64,000 nt of DNA from Diaporthe sp. PMI_573 (GCA_021399435.1 JAJTUP010000025.1:310001-374000), one strand, 5' to 3'; shown: positions 1 through 13,383, numbered from the stretch's first letter. Notes: generated from the letters alone by a model not told the origin. Made by a program: numbers and translations.

Positions 1-17
1 CAACTATATATAATTGA

Positions 18-1883
<1,866 letters not shown>

Positions 1884-2284
1884 GGAACAGTTGACAATGG
1901 TCTCAGCAAAGAAAGCATGAAGATTAGCGGCGCGCTATTGTTAAAGCATGATGGCTTTAGTCTTGATTAACCAATTCAGACTTGTAAGAACATTTCTTTG
2001 TAAGACATTCTCGCGAGCCGTCGAGTACACAATGCCTTGGTCACTCAGCTGAATTTGGTCACTGTGAGTTGCGCTTGTCTTTGTGTGTCCGCAGCTCAAA
2101 AGACAATCATCCAACTACTTAAAGTGAACCCTTCGCGACGAGGCATGCATTAGAAAGTTGCTCTGCACACTGGTATTGGAAATTCGATTACTACACAATT
2201 GAGCGGGCCACTCCAACCTCCAGTCAGAAGGCATATATTGGCCTCACAATCGGTTCACTAAAATTGTCGGGACGTCTCAGAACG
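1884..2284. other. Intergenic, promoter of the 2285 gene
   Basis: No coding signal is visible. A TATA-like stretch (atatattgg, about 2232-2240) lies roughly 50 bp before the next start codon. Confidence 0.5.
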
Positions 2285-2875
2285 ATGGCTCCTGTTTTCA
2301 ACACCACCACCGTCTGCAACACCACCGAGGTTTGCGCTAATGCTCTAGACATAGTTCAGGAGCGTCTCGACGACGCACGTCGTCTCAGCCATATCCTTGC
2401 TTCGCTGTTTGGTATAGTCTTCCTTCTCTTCATCTGCAGTCCGCTAATCTTCAACTTGCCAAGGGAAAGAAACGACTATGCGAGACGAGCTCCCCCTCCT
2501 CTCGAAGACGAGGGAATCCAGATGCAAGACTTCGAACGCCGCGATATTCCCGAGCCGGATGAATTTGCCATCGACTCAGAGGAAGACGAGCCGTCAAACC
2601 CAAGCCAGTCAACCTTGCCCGACTCGAGCCATTTTCGTACAGTGACAGTGGATGGTGAGACGTTCCACGTGGCTAAGTCTGATGCTACCTTATTGGCAGA
2701 GACTGGCGTCTTTCGAGGGGCTGGTGATGAGCGACAGCTCGCTCAACGCTGCGTCGAAGAGGCCCAGCCGAAGTCGGTGGCCTCGAGCCCCGTCCTGCCC
2801 AGCCGCTCCTACAGCGCCGAGGGTGAGGGTGGGCATGAAAACTCACCACATGAGAGGATTGGGACTGCAGTGTAG
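2285..2875 (+). CDS. Small single-pass membrane protein, unknown function
   Basis: Single-exon frame of 196 aa from the first in-frame ATG at 2285. The N-terminus (about residues 1-30) is rich in Thr, Asn and Cys with NTT sequons. A hydrophobic segment at about residues 38-60 (HILASLFGIVFLLFICSPLI) is followed by a basic stop-transfer patch (PRERNDYARR). The remainder is an acidic, Ser/Pro-rich tail that looks disordered. Topology with a short extracytoplasmic N-terminus and a cytosolic tail is inferred. No family was recognised. The arrangement resembles small fungal plasma-membrane or vacuolar adaptors, but nothing specific supports a function. Confidence 0.6.
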   Translation: MAPVFNTTTVCNTTEVCANALDIVQERLDDARRLSHILASLFGIVFLLFICSPLIFNLPRERNDYARRAPPPLEDEGIQMQDFERRDIPEPDEFAIDSEEDEPSNPSQSTLPDSSHFRTVTVDGETFHVAKSDATLLAETGVFRGAGDERQLAQRCVEEAQPKSVASSPVLPSRSYSAEGEGGHENSPHERIGTAV

Positions 2876-3182
2876 GTGTAGTAAGAATGCCGAATGTACG
2901 CTACAGCGAACACTAACTCGGGCCTGTCACCAGTCGCACGCGTAGAATTGGATTCAGTTGCGGCGGCAAGATCAGTTCGAGTGGACATCCCCTTGCTTCT
3001 CCGCTATTTCTAAAGGCTGCTGAAAAGATCGCAGAAAAATAGACTGCCTCCCCAATATTATTAAAAGGATTGTCCTGTATCTCACGCTTTTTTCGCTAAT
3101 TCTTGCTACAGTCTATATGTGTTCAACCCCCCCCCCCAACACCGGCTGCTCTGTTGGGAGAATAAGGGATCCTCCCTAAGCC

Positions 3183-5180
3183 TTATGCTAGCTTCTGTTT
3201 TCTCACATTGATTTTCCTCCTCGCATATACGTACACTCCAGAAATTATTGTAAGCCCAACAGCAGTTGGGAAAGCAGCCATGCAGTACAGTGGGAAGCCT
3301 TTCGGATCTGGCCGTTCTTCGATTGCAAAAATGGACGCAATCCAAGAGAGAGGCAAGAAGAATATGCCAAGGAACGTAAGTATCCGCACGTTTCTAGCCT
3401 CGTCCAGTGACTCCTGCATGCCAGCCATGCTTGCTAAGCCCACAAATGATTCGGCCAGCACTTCTGTTCGACTTCGTAAGCTATCCATCTTGGTGCTGAT
3501 AACTTTGAAATCCCGCGTGCAGCCTTCCCAGTTTTCCCTGCCTTCTCCCTCGTATGCACCCGGGGCAAGATTATCATGGACCTGGAGGATATCCTCGAGC
3601 ATCCCACAATACTCCGGAAACCGGTGGCTCCAGGACTGCAAGATGGACCATTGCTCCGAGATGGTCAGAGTCATGTCTTTTGTTCCTTTGTCGACATGCT
3701 CAAGGCGGATAGCTGTCTCGAGCTCATTAAGACACGCCTCAAGGTATCCAAGAAGTATCATATAATTGGACGCTACTATCTTCTGGAGGAAGATCGTCGC
3801 CAAGATGACGCTGACTGTTGGCTGGCGATTGGGGAAGAGGCTTCTACTGTGCCATTTCCAGTAGAAACACAAGTCATCCATGATTGAAGTCCGACTTGGT
3901 CCTCGAGACTTTGTGTCCTCCGTGAGGCTCGAGTACTGGATAAAATCGAGATAGCCACCTTGGTAAAGAGCCGCCTTGCGTGATACAGGCTTCGCTTCCT
4001 TGGATGAACCTACCAACAAGCTTTTCTTCTCCGGGTCTTGCTGATCGTTGGGGAGCGATGGGTCCACAAGGATGACAGCTAATCAAAACAACTGTCAGTA
4101 CAGACCAAGCCCGAAAGAAAATGTGAACGTCTTACCATCCCAGCCTCCTCCTTCTGAGTGCTTTCTAGACCAAAAGCTGGCTTTCCTATGCATGTTTCCG
4201 ACCTTGTCCAGATTTGACGATAGCTTATTTGGCTTGGCTGACATATCAATATGTCTATTGTCGTGTGGGTTGCGCATAGCTCCATGATTGGCTTCGAAGT
4301 AGAGAATCTCACAGTATTCCATCATGAAACTCTGCGAAGGATCCTCTGCAGATGCCAGATTTCTAGTGTTTCCACCCTCATGGCGTCCTTCCCACAAGGC
4401 CGTACGCTGATGCCTGGAGAAAAAGGACGGATCGATGTCGAAGTAAGAACCGAGCGCTTCAACAAAATCTGGGTTCAGCCCCTCCAGAATATACAAGTTC
4501 CTTGCGGTAGGCACCTTATTATCACCGTCGGCAGTCGTCGTTGAAACTGTATTGGAGCTCTCACTTCTCGCCGAGGCAGAGCTAGGAGAGAGGTGATCTC
4601 TGAGTGCCCCGATGTTATCGAAATCTTCGACACCAGCAGCAGGGACCCCATCCTGATCGAGTCTGATCAGCTTCACCCTGCTAGGGAGCTCAATCTGACC
4701 TCGCGGATTTGCTGCCGACTTTACGTCTCTTCGGTTGATCGGAACCTTCCAATCTAGGTTTCTATGGTCAACAATTATTAATTGATAACTGCCTAGAGTC
4801 GTATCCAACCACACTTTGGAATATTGAACCTAGTCCAGATTCGGGTTTCTTTTCTGATGTTGTTCAATAGCCGCTCGGTATACACTTCCGGATGCTAAAT
4901 GGCTACCTGGCAGTTGGTGCTTGGCCTGGGTACTTGTGGTTTTGCGTTTGCGCAGATAGAATGTTGAAGCACGCCGGTAGAAGGTAGGAAGTACGCCTTT
5001 GAGATCTACAGGACGCTCAGTCGGAAGAGAAGCTTCAGGAAGCGAAGCTGGAACAGAATCGCCCATTTCGATGGAGATGTCGACTTCAGTAAACAAGAGC
5101 TCTTGGTCATCACCATCGCTGGTTTGTTGTCCAAATGCGCAGGCTGATATGATGAAGGACGATAAAATCGAGATGACCAT
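3183..5180 (-). CDS. CorA-like fungal transmembrane protein
   Basis: Proposed exons on the minus strand are 5180-4884, 4829-4136 and 4078-3183 (628 aa). The 57-nt intron 4079-4135 is secure: it joins GGWD to AVILVDPS in frame. The first intron (4830-4883, 54 nt) is less certain and removes an in-frame TAG at 4832-4830. The central region contains EALGSYFDIDPSFFSRH and the C-terminus has two hydrophobic helices (ILTFLGIFFLPLSWIASIF and AAFPTAVGLTIISGVYVYA), the layout of fungal CorA-superfamily proteins. The GMN loop motif of true Mg2+ channels is replaced by FAIEE-like residues, so transport activity is doubtful. In fungi such genes often neighbour HET genes, as here. The start at 5180 is tentative. 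Confidence 0.65.
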
Positions 5181-5925
5181 GCCGAGGAGACACTATCTTC
5201 TGCTTACTGTTCTCTACAGCATATGATTGCGTGTCCAGCCCCACGTCTCAAGCGAGCGCCTCTCGCCCCACGACATGCAGGATACCGCTCATAACCCCCT
5301 ATTTTGAGAGCCTGTTATCCTGTAATTCGCTGACTGGCCCCTGTAAGGCGTCGGAGCTGAAGAGACCATATACGCTGTGTAACAATGGTTGCCTGTTTAT
5401 CTCACCGATGCTACGCCATTTCATCCTGTCAGATCCAGATCTGCGCCTGCAAGCACCGAGACGCAGAGTTGGAAAAATAAGCCAGCCCCCTGTACTGCAG
5501 AGTAGAAGTTGATTGAAACTCAGAGTACTAATCCTTTGTTTGTCTTCACCCTTCACCCAATCAAAGTCTTCTCTACTTACTAAGGCGACTAGTACTTGTG
5601 TACCTTCAAGTTGCAAATTTCTCTCACAATTCTAAAAGACAGCTCTGCAGCTTCAGCATGGTGGACGTCCGTGGATTGGGCAAAATCAAGGAGATCTGGC
5701 ACGTTACTTGGAACATGCGCTTATCAGCGGCTACTGTTCCTCGGCTTATCTTACCCAGGGGTCTTGTTGAGTCATACGTGTGCTTTCCCGACTTCGCATT
5801 CTTCACATGACTTTCCTGTAGGAGCTGATCAGTCGCCAGCACGCTGATCTAGTGATGGGAGTTCACAAAAATAACAATATACCGGATATCTGGCCCCATC
5901 TGTCTTCCATGAGCAAAGTTTTACA
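5181..5925. other. Intergenic between divergent genes
   Basis: This is a 745-bp shared promoter region for the minus-strand CorA-like gene and the plus-strand HET gene. Only short, unsupported open frames are present. Confidence 0.4.
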
Positions 5926-7680
5926 ATGGACCCCTTAGAACAGCAACCTAGGCCTCAGGCGTATTGGCCACGCCGCTTGCTGCACATTCCCACCATGCGT
6001 TCCGTTGAACGGAGCGAAGGCAACGGATATGGACCAACGGGCGAGACATCCGGGAAAGTCGTTGAGCCCCCGTTCGCGACACTGTGCTATACTTGGGGGA
6101 GGTATCGATCATTTGCCGACGAAGGTTCGGATATCGCTATATCGGGTCTCCCGCCTTCTTGGGGGATACCTTCGGTCGATCCACGGCATTTCACAACCGA
6201 TGCTCTCCGCCAAGTCATCCAGACCATATCCCGAGACGTTGGAGTGGACTATATGTGGATCGATATTGCCTGTGTCAACACAGACTGGGACCCGGACGTC
6301 GATTTCGAGGAGGAAGTCTACATGCAACAATACATCTTCATGACTGCTTCGTGGTCCTTTATCTGGCTCAGCGAGACAGCGTCTTACTATGTCTCTGAGG
6401 TGGCGAAAAACATCCAAGATATCATAGTTGACCCTGCATCATCACACATGAAAGCTTTGCGTACGACATCAAGCCTAAGCGCAATTTTTGCTGATCCTTG
6501 GTTCTCAGGCATGTGGACACTGCTTGAAGGTGCTCGGAGGCTTGATGCGATCATAATATCATCGGATGGACATTCTTCGGTCCTCTGTGACCAAGCTTCT
6601 ACCTGGAGAGACAAGGAATGGTCCAAACCCACGAAGGTCATGTTCGAGAAGCATGACTCAATCAATTTGCAGAAGACCAGCATGTCGTCGCTGAGCAGTT
6701 CGGATTCTACGCCGCCGTTAGCGACCCGGCTACTGAGCCTGCGAGATATCATCTACGTCACTAGAGTAGCTCTGTCCTCGTCACCCCCCTGTATGCCCAG
6801 TGAGGCTTTTGAGCGGGCAGTGATCAACAGCGGCCTGGTTTCCTTTGAACCTTTCAGCCTCTTGTCATTGTACGACACTGCCCAGCGCAGAATGAGTGAC
6901 AACCCAAGCTTCCGCTGGAGGTACATCAATGATCAGATATTTGGTTTCCCCAGGATATCGATGAGTGTTTCAGGCGCGGAAGTCGAGAAACAGTTTGCTA
7001 CAAATCTTCTTCTGTACGATCCCGTACTAAGTCAATTATTTATGCGGCAGAGCACAGCAGATACGGGAAGAGCCTGGTACTTGACCACAAATTGCAAGCC
7101 GTTGCCCATGGACTTCTTCGCGAAGCATTTTGATTCGTTCAAATATCTCTTCAGAATCCGCACAAGTCCAGGAGCCCAAGCGACAGCAACAACAGTATAT
7201 TTTGAAGGTCCCACTAAGCTATCCAGAGACCTTAAATCCGGCTGGCTGCACTCGCCATCAACGTCTGGGCTCCTTGCCTTATCGTTTGATCACTGCATGC
7301 TACAGGTGGCTGATTCTATCCGCGAGATCCCATCTACAATATTGTTTCCCACTGGGACCGAACAAGGTTATGTGGTCTCCAAGTCCACTATGAGGCGACA
7401 CTTTCTGCAATTCTTAGAGCTGTCTGGCGACCTCGAGACAAGAGTGCTTGCCATGGCCACTGGTAGCAGGGCTGACCGTGCAAGTGGTCTCGTAATCGGT
7501 CTCATTATTGCACGGCAAAAGGCCGGGAGCCTACAAGACCATTGGAAACGTGTTGGTGTCTGTGTGTGGTCTGCGGAATTTGAAGAAATAAACAACATCA
7601 AGCAGACCTATATGCGAGTACCTGGCACTGAGCCCCAGGACGGATCGTGGGAGGTACTCAGTGGCTTGAGAGCTGGGTAA
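5926..7680 (+). CDS. HET-domain (heterokaryon incompatibility-like) protein
   Basis: One uninterrupted exon encodes 584 aa from ATG 5926. The N-terminus carries HET-domain hallmarks in order: RRLLHIPTM (about residue 16), FATLCYTWGRY (about 50, the ALSYxWG block), DYMWIDIACVN (about 108, the WIDAxCINQ block) and IFMTASWSFIWLSE (about 133, the vVWLG block). The domain is divergent: the usual INQ is VNT and the spacing to the third block is short. The C-terminal ~400 residues have no recognised domain. HET proteins trigger cell death or self/non-self responses in fungi. A role here is inferred from the domain only. It is divergent to the CorA-like gene. Confidence 0.8.
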   Translation: MDPLEQQPRPQAYWPRRLLHIPTMRSVERSEGNGYGPTGETSGKVVEPPFATLCYTWGRYRSFADEGSDIAISGLPPSWGIPSVDPRHFTTDALRQVIQTISRDVGVDYMWIDIACVNTDWDPDVDFEEEVYMQQYIFMTASWSFIWLSETASYYVSEVAKNIQDIIVDPASSHMKALRTTSSLSAIFADPWFSGMWTLLEGARRLDAIIISSDGHSSVLCDQASTWRDKEWSKPTKVMFEKHDSINLQKTSMSSLSSSDSTPPLATRLLSLRDIIYVTRVALSSSPPCMPSEAFERAVINSGLVSFEPFSLLSLYDTAQRRMSDNPSFRWRYINDQIFGFPRISMSVSGAEVEKQFATNLLLYDPVLSQLFMRQSTADTGRAWYLTTNCKPLPMDFFAKHFDSFKYLFRIRTSPGAQATATTVYFEGPTKLSRDLKSGWLHSPSTSGLLALSFDHCMLQVADSIREIPSTILFPTGTEQGYVVSKSTMRRHFLQFLELSGDLETRVLAMATGSRADRASGLVIGLIIARQKAGSLQDHWKRVGVCVWSAEFEEINNIKQTYMRVPGTEPQDGSWEVLSGLRAG

Positions 7681-8354
7681 TTACCCAGCTGCCTGCCTAA
7701 CTAGGCGATGTATGTAGTGGCTAGCATTTATGAATACTCATTTCACTGTCCACGTTTGCTAAAGGATTTTCTCGGCTGTGACGACTTATCCCCGAAGTGG
7801 CTTTTTCGGGGGTCGTATTTTGTTCCTAATGCCCAGGTGTTGGGACTCATGGGGGGCGGGGGCGGGCGCAGGCTATTTGCCTGTGGTTTTGGTAAAACAA
7901 TCTCTGTTCAAAATTCGTGAACAAGATGTAGTTAAATCTAGGCTTTGCATGGATCTACAAATGTTTCAAATTACAATCAGACAGATCTGTGCCTCGCTCA
8001 GGCTCGCATTCCAAGTTTAACGTAAGGCACATTTTTTGCATGCAGGCTGCGACCTAGGTACATAAAGTCTCTCGTTCAACGCCTTGGCATCTCGTCTCCC
8101 GCACTCTTTGACACACAGGCTCACTCTTATCACAGAAAGGCATCGTCAATTTCTACTTGCCATCTTCTCTCATTAGGAGTATTAATCACACGCTGGCAAA
8201 GTCACAGTAGCAAAGAAAACTCAAGGAGACGACAAAATTCCAATCAAATTGAATTGCTTACCTCGTTGCACTTACCGTTAGATTAATTAAAGAAAAGCGG
8301 CCGTCTGTACGCTGTATGACGGAGGCTCCTCACGCTGATTTAAGACGGCGGATT
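7681..8354. other. Intergenic between convergent genes
   Basis: No gene is seen. A perfect 7-bp stem (ccccgaa ... ttcgggg, about 7791-7812) with a short loop and a G-rich run at about 7851-7868 are the only structures noted. Confidence 0.4.
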
Positions 8355-9512
8355 TCACATATTGCCTGGGTTTGTCTGCTGCCCTTCATGGACCAGCTCG
8401 ACAGGAAACCCCTCCTTGTCAAATCGGACTGCGTCCTCCCTTCGCATCTCGTTTATGTAACTGCCTTGAAGGACTGAGCCCTTGAGTTGGAGCCAGGTGG
8501 TACCACGAATAACGGTGTCCGGTTGAAAGTACATAAAGCGGTCGTCTAGCTTCTGGTCGGTGACAATGATGATGGGTGAGCGGGTATAGAGAACGGCTTC
8601 GCCCTGTTTCGTGTTAGTGGCCTAATATGGAGCTTGAAGTCATGAAGCCTTGGAATGTTCCAATGGACAACAGATGGGAAAGAATGGAAGGATGAAGTCT
8701 TTACTTACGTGGCCGTACAAATCGCCATCAGCCGCAAAAGAGTTTCGCAGGGTTTGGTACTCTGTCTCCCAAAACCCTCCTGAAGAGAAGTACTGGTTGC
8801 CCAGGTTTGTTGGTCGCCAGATATCGGTTATAGCCCCGTAGGGAAGGCGATGCTTTCTGGGGAGGTTGATCAACTTGGGCGGGATGTTGCGAAAAGTGAG
8901 GTCAGTGATCATGAATTCGAGGTCCGACCTCCCAGCAACGCAGGGCATCAGCCTAAGGCTCGCGAACAACCCGCCATCGGTAGGTTTGCACGGGACGCCA
9001 ACTTGGATCCAGCCTTCGTTGATGTTGGTGTCCTCACCTCTAAACATCGATACCAAAAGTATGCCGCAGCTAGCCCCGGGAACGAAATCAGCGGGATGTC
9101 TGTCCTCGAACTCCGCATTGTAGGGCCCACTGTTGGAACAGACGACCACGTATGACCCTGACGGAATGTCAGCAATCGCCTTGCGAAAATGTTTCGCAAC
9201 ATAGTCCCAGAGCACCGCCCGGCGGATGGCCTCGCGGTTGCCCGGGCGGGGTGGGTTTAGGGTACGCTCGAAGACAGAGTCTGCTAGGTTGTGGAGGCCG
9301 TGGAATTGGGGCTCCCTTCGACCGGGATGGAGTTCGTTGATGCGATACATCGAGTCCGAACTCAACATGTTGAAGCCGTCCGCTGCAATCTCCGTCTTGA
9401 ACTCCGGCTGCCCCGGCGATGGATCTGTTGTCATACGAGCAGGAAGGCCTGATCTTCCACCTGGGTAAAGTCTCGGAGCTGTTTCCACTGACATCTTGGA
9501 TGAGCCAGACAT
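8355..9512 (-). CDS. Hypothetical protein, two exons
   Basis: Exons 9512-8709 and 8603-8355 give 350 aa. The 105-nt intron has a gtaagt donor, a ctaac branch point and a cag acceptor, and joins DLYGH to GEAVLYTRSPIIIV without frame loss. The start is the first ATG of the frame (9512); the open frame extends a little upstream without another ATG. The protein is predicted soluble, with alternating hydrophobic strands (for example GSYVVVCSNSGPYN, GASCGILLVSMF, GWIQVGVPC) suggesting a beta-rich fold. I do not recognise the family. A 5' exon may be missing. Confidence 0.6.
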
Positions 9513-10000
9513 CTCGTACCGCGACGTTGAACGAGTAATACTGAGATTAGAACAAGCGGTAATTCCCCAGGACTGCAAGCCCCGGTTATCCGAGACGTAC
9601 TTGGTGAATGGAAATGAACACTACTAGGATTCGCTCGTTCTACGAGTGCTAGTCATCATATACAATCGTTTGAGAGATGAGAATGTGTCTCTTTGTATTT
9701 ATGTGAGCACTTTACTAGAACATCAAAGACAGTATGATGAGTCTCCTAAGTACCTGGCCACAAAGCCAATTGTACTATGTCACAAAAAGGGTTTGTTAAT
9801 GTGCACACACACACCGGCAGGCGAGCCTTTGTTCACAGCCACCGTGCTTCTACTTTCGTCAAAGACAAAGCCTTGTTCGTGGCATCCAATGTATCCCAAG
9901 AAAGCTGCAGGAATCTATGTTTACGTTACGATGGGAGTCTTCATCCGGTAAATAGTGATGTTTTAGTTCCTAGCACTAGAGCTACTCGTGCCTGTATGGA

Positions 10001-10039
10001 CTATTTGTATTCTTTGAGTTCCTCTCCTAAGCTGGAACG
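10001..10039 (+). repeat. 39-bp dispersed repeat, copy 1
   Basis: Shares 38 of 39 positions with 36430-36468 (it begins ctatttgtattctttgag; the single difference is c versus a in the middle). It is flanked by imperfect 16-bp direct repeats at 9984-9999 and 10064-10079 (actcgtgc.tgtat.g, two mismatches), as if it were part of an older insertion. Confidence 0.7.
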
Positions 10040-11181
10040 GCAATGAGGGTCCTAAAAGGACAAACTCGTGCTTGTATAGCCTGCACGTAGATGGCATCGT
10101 GGGCTCATACAGAGTTGGACGTAATCAGTCACGATGGTTTGAGACGGGATGAGCAGCCCGGCTTTTCTTCTCGCGTTGAAGTTTAATCTGTCACACTCAT
10201 CCGCAGGGTCACGGGAAGCTGATCGTAGAAGATGTTGAAACAACCAGGCTATCACATTTATGGAGCATATGCAGTAGAAAACATTGAACATGAGATGAGA
10301 TCGGATTCGGGTGTCTGGAGACAAGTCCAGAAAATGGACTGTAGATGCTAAAAATAAACGAGAATGAACAAGTCATCGCCATCGTGCAGCAACCTGTCCC
10401 ACATAAATCAGATCACTCTCAGACGTTGCCGTTTGCCAGCACATCAGTGCAAAAATTAATACATGGTTATCTTTGGTGGGAAGTTTTGAAGAGTGATAAA
10501 TCGAGGACCCATCAGTTGCAAGCGTTCGTCCGCTCGGCTCGATCCGGTAATGCTTGTGGATGTCCAAGAGTCCCCTGCGGTAAGTTTGTTTGGTTGGCTC
10601 CGTTAGTGCGCATGGCATCCATGGCGACGGAGGTTGACCTCCGAGGATCTTGATAGGTCCATGATCACCTTGAAACCCCCTTTTAGTGCACCATAGTGAG
10701 TGTTCTTACCATTCTTGCTGCTTCTCTTTCTCAAATGTATACCATGCGAGTATACTCCTCGGGTGCAAATATTAGCAATCTTCAGGGGAAACAACACGAC
10801 GAAGGCGGCCACCAAGTTCGTGGGAGGTGAGGGCGAAAAGGCTCTGTTGTGACGATCACGCAAGATGATTTTACACCAAAGTATGAAGCATCTCCATGGT
10901 TGTTATACTCCAGCCCCTGTAAGCCGAGGGCAAGGCCGAGGGAGGCACGAGACTCATGCATAGTGCCAATCACACCCGGCTCTTATCCGAAATAAATTGA
11001 TCCATCTATTCCAAGCACACAATCCCTTTTACCCACCCAATGATCTTCTGAAGTCCCGACGTCTCTGTCTGGGTATGGATGTTGCACAGGACTGTTCGGC
11101 CCACCCTCCCGCAGCGACTTTGTGTAGACTGACGTCCATGGGTATCACGGGTCAGGGCGACGGACCGGAGACTTCAACACT

Positions 11182-11190
11182 TATATAAAG
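11182..11190 (+). promoter_or_regulatory. TATA box of the AA9 gene
   Basis: The sequence tatataaag lies 156-164 bp upstream of the start codon at 11346, which implies a 5' UTR of roughly 130 nt. The position and match to consensus are good for a strongly expressed secreted-enzyme gene. Confidence 0.55.
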
Positions 11191-11345
11191 GGAAACTCCC
11201 GGATCTACTTCTGCCAAGAACATTTCCAGCGACCCAGTGCAGTAACTCCCGCGTGGCTTTGATTGATCCGAAGAGCCTCAAATCTGTGTTCACTCCGATT
11301 GTTCAACTTATTATTGGCAAGGACTACGTTCGTGTTCCACTCAAA

Positions 11346-12308
11346 ATGCAGATCTTCACTGCCATCCTTGCGGCGGCGTCCACGGTGACCGCACACTGTC
11401 AGTACACATATGCATTTTACCCATCTTTACCGGTCTGAGCCTCCTGACTAACCAAACATTGTCAATCAACCAGATACCCTGCCATCGATCCAGAATAGTG
11501 CTGCTTGGACTGCTGTCCGCCAGGCAAAGAACTGGCAGGACAATGGTTTCGTGGGCGATGTCAAGAGCAACGATATTCGATGCAACCAGCTCTATGTATG
11601 TATAACGCCGAGAAGTGTTAAGAGCCGCGCCACCATGGTTCATCCCCCGGCTTTGGCTGTCCCATTTCCTCCAGAGAAAAGACATACCTCATCAGCTTAC
11701 ATCAACCCGGGAGAAGTCATACTGGAGGTAGCTAACACACCATGTCCTGCAGGCCGGAAACTCGACCGTCAGTGTTGCTGCCGGAAGCGCCGTGAGCGTC
11801 AGCATCGCCCCGAGCATCTACCACCCAGGTCCATTCCAGTCATACCTGGCCAAGGTTCCTTCCGGCCAGGACATCAACACGTGGGACCCCACAAACGCTG
11901 TGTGGTTCAGGATCTATGCAGAGCAGCCCACATTCGGCAGCCAGCTGACGTGGCCCTCAAACGGTGCGTGAAAAGAACACTTGAGTGACACTTAGAAAAC
12001 TACATGATGCTAACTCTAGTCCAGGCAAGTCCATCATCTCCGTTACCATCCCAAAGTGCATCCCGGCCGGCAACTACCTGATCCGCAACGAGCACATCGC
12101 ACTACACGTGGCGCAGAGCCAGGGTGCTGCCCAGTTCTACCTCTCCTGCGGGCAGCTGGTTGTCACTGGTGGAGGGAGCACCCAGCCGCAGAATCTGGCC
12201 GCGTTCCCAGGCGCGTACAGCGCCACGGACCCCGGTATCTTGATCAACATCAACTACCCCGTCCCGACGTCCTACACCAACCCCGGCCCGGCGACTTTCA
12301 CCTGCTGA
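11346..12308 (+). CDS. Secreted AA9 (GH61) lytic polysaccharide monooxygenase
   Basis: Exons 11346-11397, 11474-11595, 11753-11963 and 12025-12308 give 222 aa. A 16-residue signal peptide (MQIFTAILAAASTVTA) is followed directly by His-Tyr. The mature N-terminal His is the first ligand of the copper 'histidine brace', and its Tyr codon is split by intron 1. The second brace His and the axial Tyr are in EHIALH...QGAAQFYLSCGQL, including the conserved Gln two residues before that Tyr. The length is that of a single-domain AA9 with no CBM1 or linker. Family enzymes oxidatively cleave cellulose or related beta-1,4-glucans outside the cell. Regioselectivity cannot be read. It is convergent with msrB. 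Confidence 0.95.
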
Positions 12309-12693
12309 GGATAAGAACATTGAGATGGGCGAAGTCTTTTAGGACGACGCCGTGTTGAGGCTGGCTTGGAATGAAGTTTTAGACGAGACCTGAGCCGAAT
12401 TGTATATAGCTCAACAGCAAGATGTATATAAAGTCTGAACAGTACTGTCCCATGGAAATGAACAAAGGTTCTACTGTTTGCATTGAAGTTTTACCACGAT
12501 TTGAAACTGTGATATGGGGCATGGCGAATACTCAAGGACTCGTCAGAACCCGGAAGATCAGAGTTTCTCATGAAAGCCGGGAGAAAGAAGAAACCTTGAT
12601 TCAGTTTAACCAAAACGCTTCTGGCTACACTACTACACACGCATTGTTTTCATACATACAACCCGGAAACGACCGGAAACAGCCAATCATACC
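12309..12693. other. Convergent 3' intergenic region
   Basis: This is 3' UTR space shared by the AA9 and msrB genes. No feature was recognised. Confidence 0.4.
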
Positions 12694-13383
12694 CTACTCC
12701 TTCTTGGCCTCACCCCCAGCAGCCTTCTGCACAGGCGCATCCTCCGGGCTAAAGTTCAAGCTCACGCTGTTGACGCAGTGGCGCTCGTCGGTCGGGGTGG
12801 GGAACCCCTCGCCCTGGAAGACGTGGCCCAGGTGCCCGCCGCAGTTGGAGCAGACGATCTCGATGCGCTTCATGAACATGCTGCCGTCCTCGAAGCGCTT
12901 GACGGCACCCGGGATGCTGTCAAAGTAGGCCGGCCAGCCGCAGCCGCTGTTGAACTTGTGGGACGCCTTGTACAGGGGCGCCTCGCAGCCCGCGCACGTG
13001 TACACGCCCGAGGAGGGCTTGTGCTTGTCGAACTTGCCGGACCCGGGGGTCTCGGTGCCCTTCTCGCGGAGGATCCGAAATTGCTCTGGTGGGGGGGGGG
13101 GGTTAGATTGGTGAGGATGGGATTGCAGAGGCATGGGTGTCTTACCTTTGTTCAGCACGGCGCGCCACTCGTCGTCGGTCTTTTCGACGGGGTACGGCAT
13201 CTTGCTGGAGTCCCTGGCCTCTGAGGTGAAGAGACCGCCGATCATTGGGATGGGCATCGATCTGAGTGAGTTGGCCCGACGAGGTGATGAGTTCAGAAGT
13301 GATGTTGGCTGTGAAGCGCGGGACCGAGTGAAATTTGAGAGTGTGTACAGAGTCCGCAGTACACTCGAGAAATGGAAGCGCAT
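12694..13383 (-). CDS. msrB: Peptide-methionine (R)-S-oxide reductase
   Basis: Exons 13383-13146 and 13085-12694 give 209 aa. The 60-nt intron has a gtaag donor and an acceptor preceded by a 14-nt C run. The catalytic domain (about residues 70-195) has two CxxC zinc pairs (CAGC and CSNC), GCGWPAY, GGHLGHVF and the resolving or catalytic Cys in DERHCVNSVSL. The N-terminal ~50 residues are rich in Arg and Ser and lack acids, suggesting mitochondrial targeting. A second in-frame ATG before PIPMIGG could give a cytosolic form, a known way to dual-localise MsrB. It reduces methionine-R-sulfoxide in oxidised proteins. It is divergent from the ArfGAP gene. Confidence 0.93.
   Translation of the reverse strand: MRFHFSSVLRTLYTLSNFTRSRASQPTSLLNSSPRRANSLRSMPIPMIGGLFTSEARDSSKMPYPVEKTDDEWRAVLNKGKTPMPLQSHPHQSNPPPPPEQFRILREKGTETPGSGKFDKHKPSSGVYTCAGCEAPLYKASHKFNSGCGWPAYFDSIPGAVKRFEDGSMFMKRIEIVCSNCGGHLGHVFQGEGFPTPTDERHCVNSVSLNFSPEDAPVQKAAGGEAKKE

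Larger units (their letters stand above)
9513..11345. other. Intergenic region with a dispersed repeat copy
   Basis: This 1.8-kb region has no supported gene. It holds one copy of the 39-bp repeat (10001-10039, listed separately) and, at its right end, the AA9 promoter. Short frames at about 9646-9951 and 10345-10653 show no recognisable protein features. Confidence 0.4.

Noticed and set aside
7791..7812. Hairpin resembling a bacterial-type terminator
   Set aside because: The organism is a fungus; intrinsic terminators do not apply, and the stem is only 7 bp.
10345..10653. 102-codon frame in the 9.5-11.3 kb gap
   Set aside because: No protein features, splice context or promoter; likely chance.
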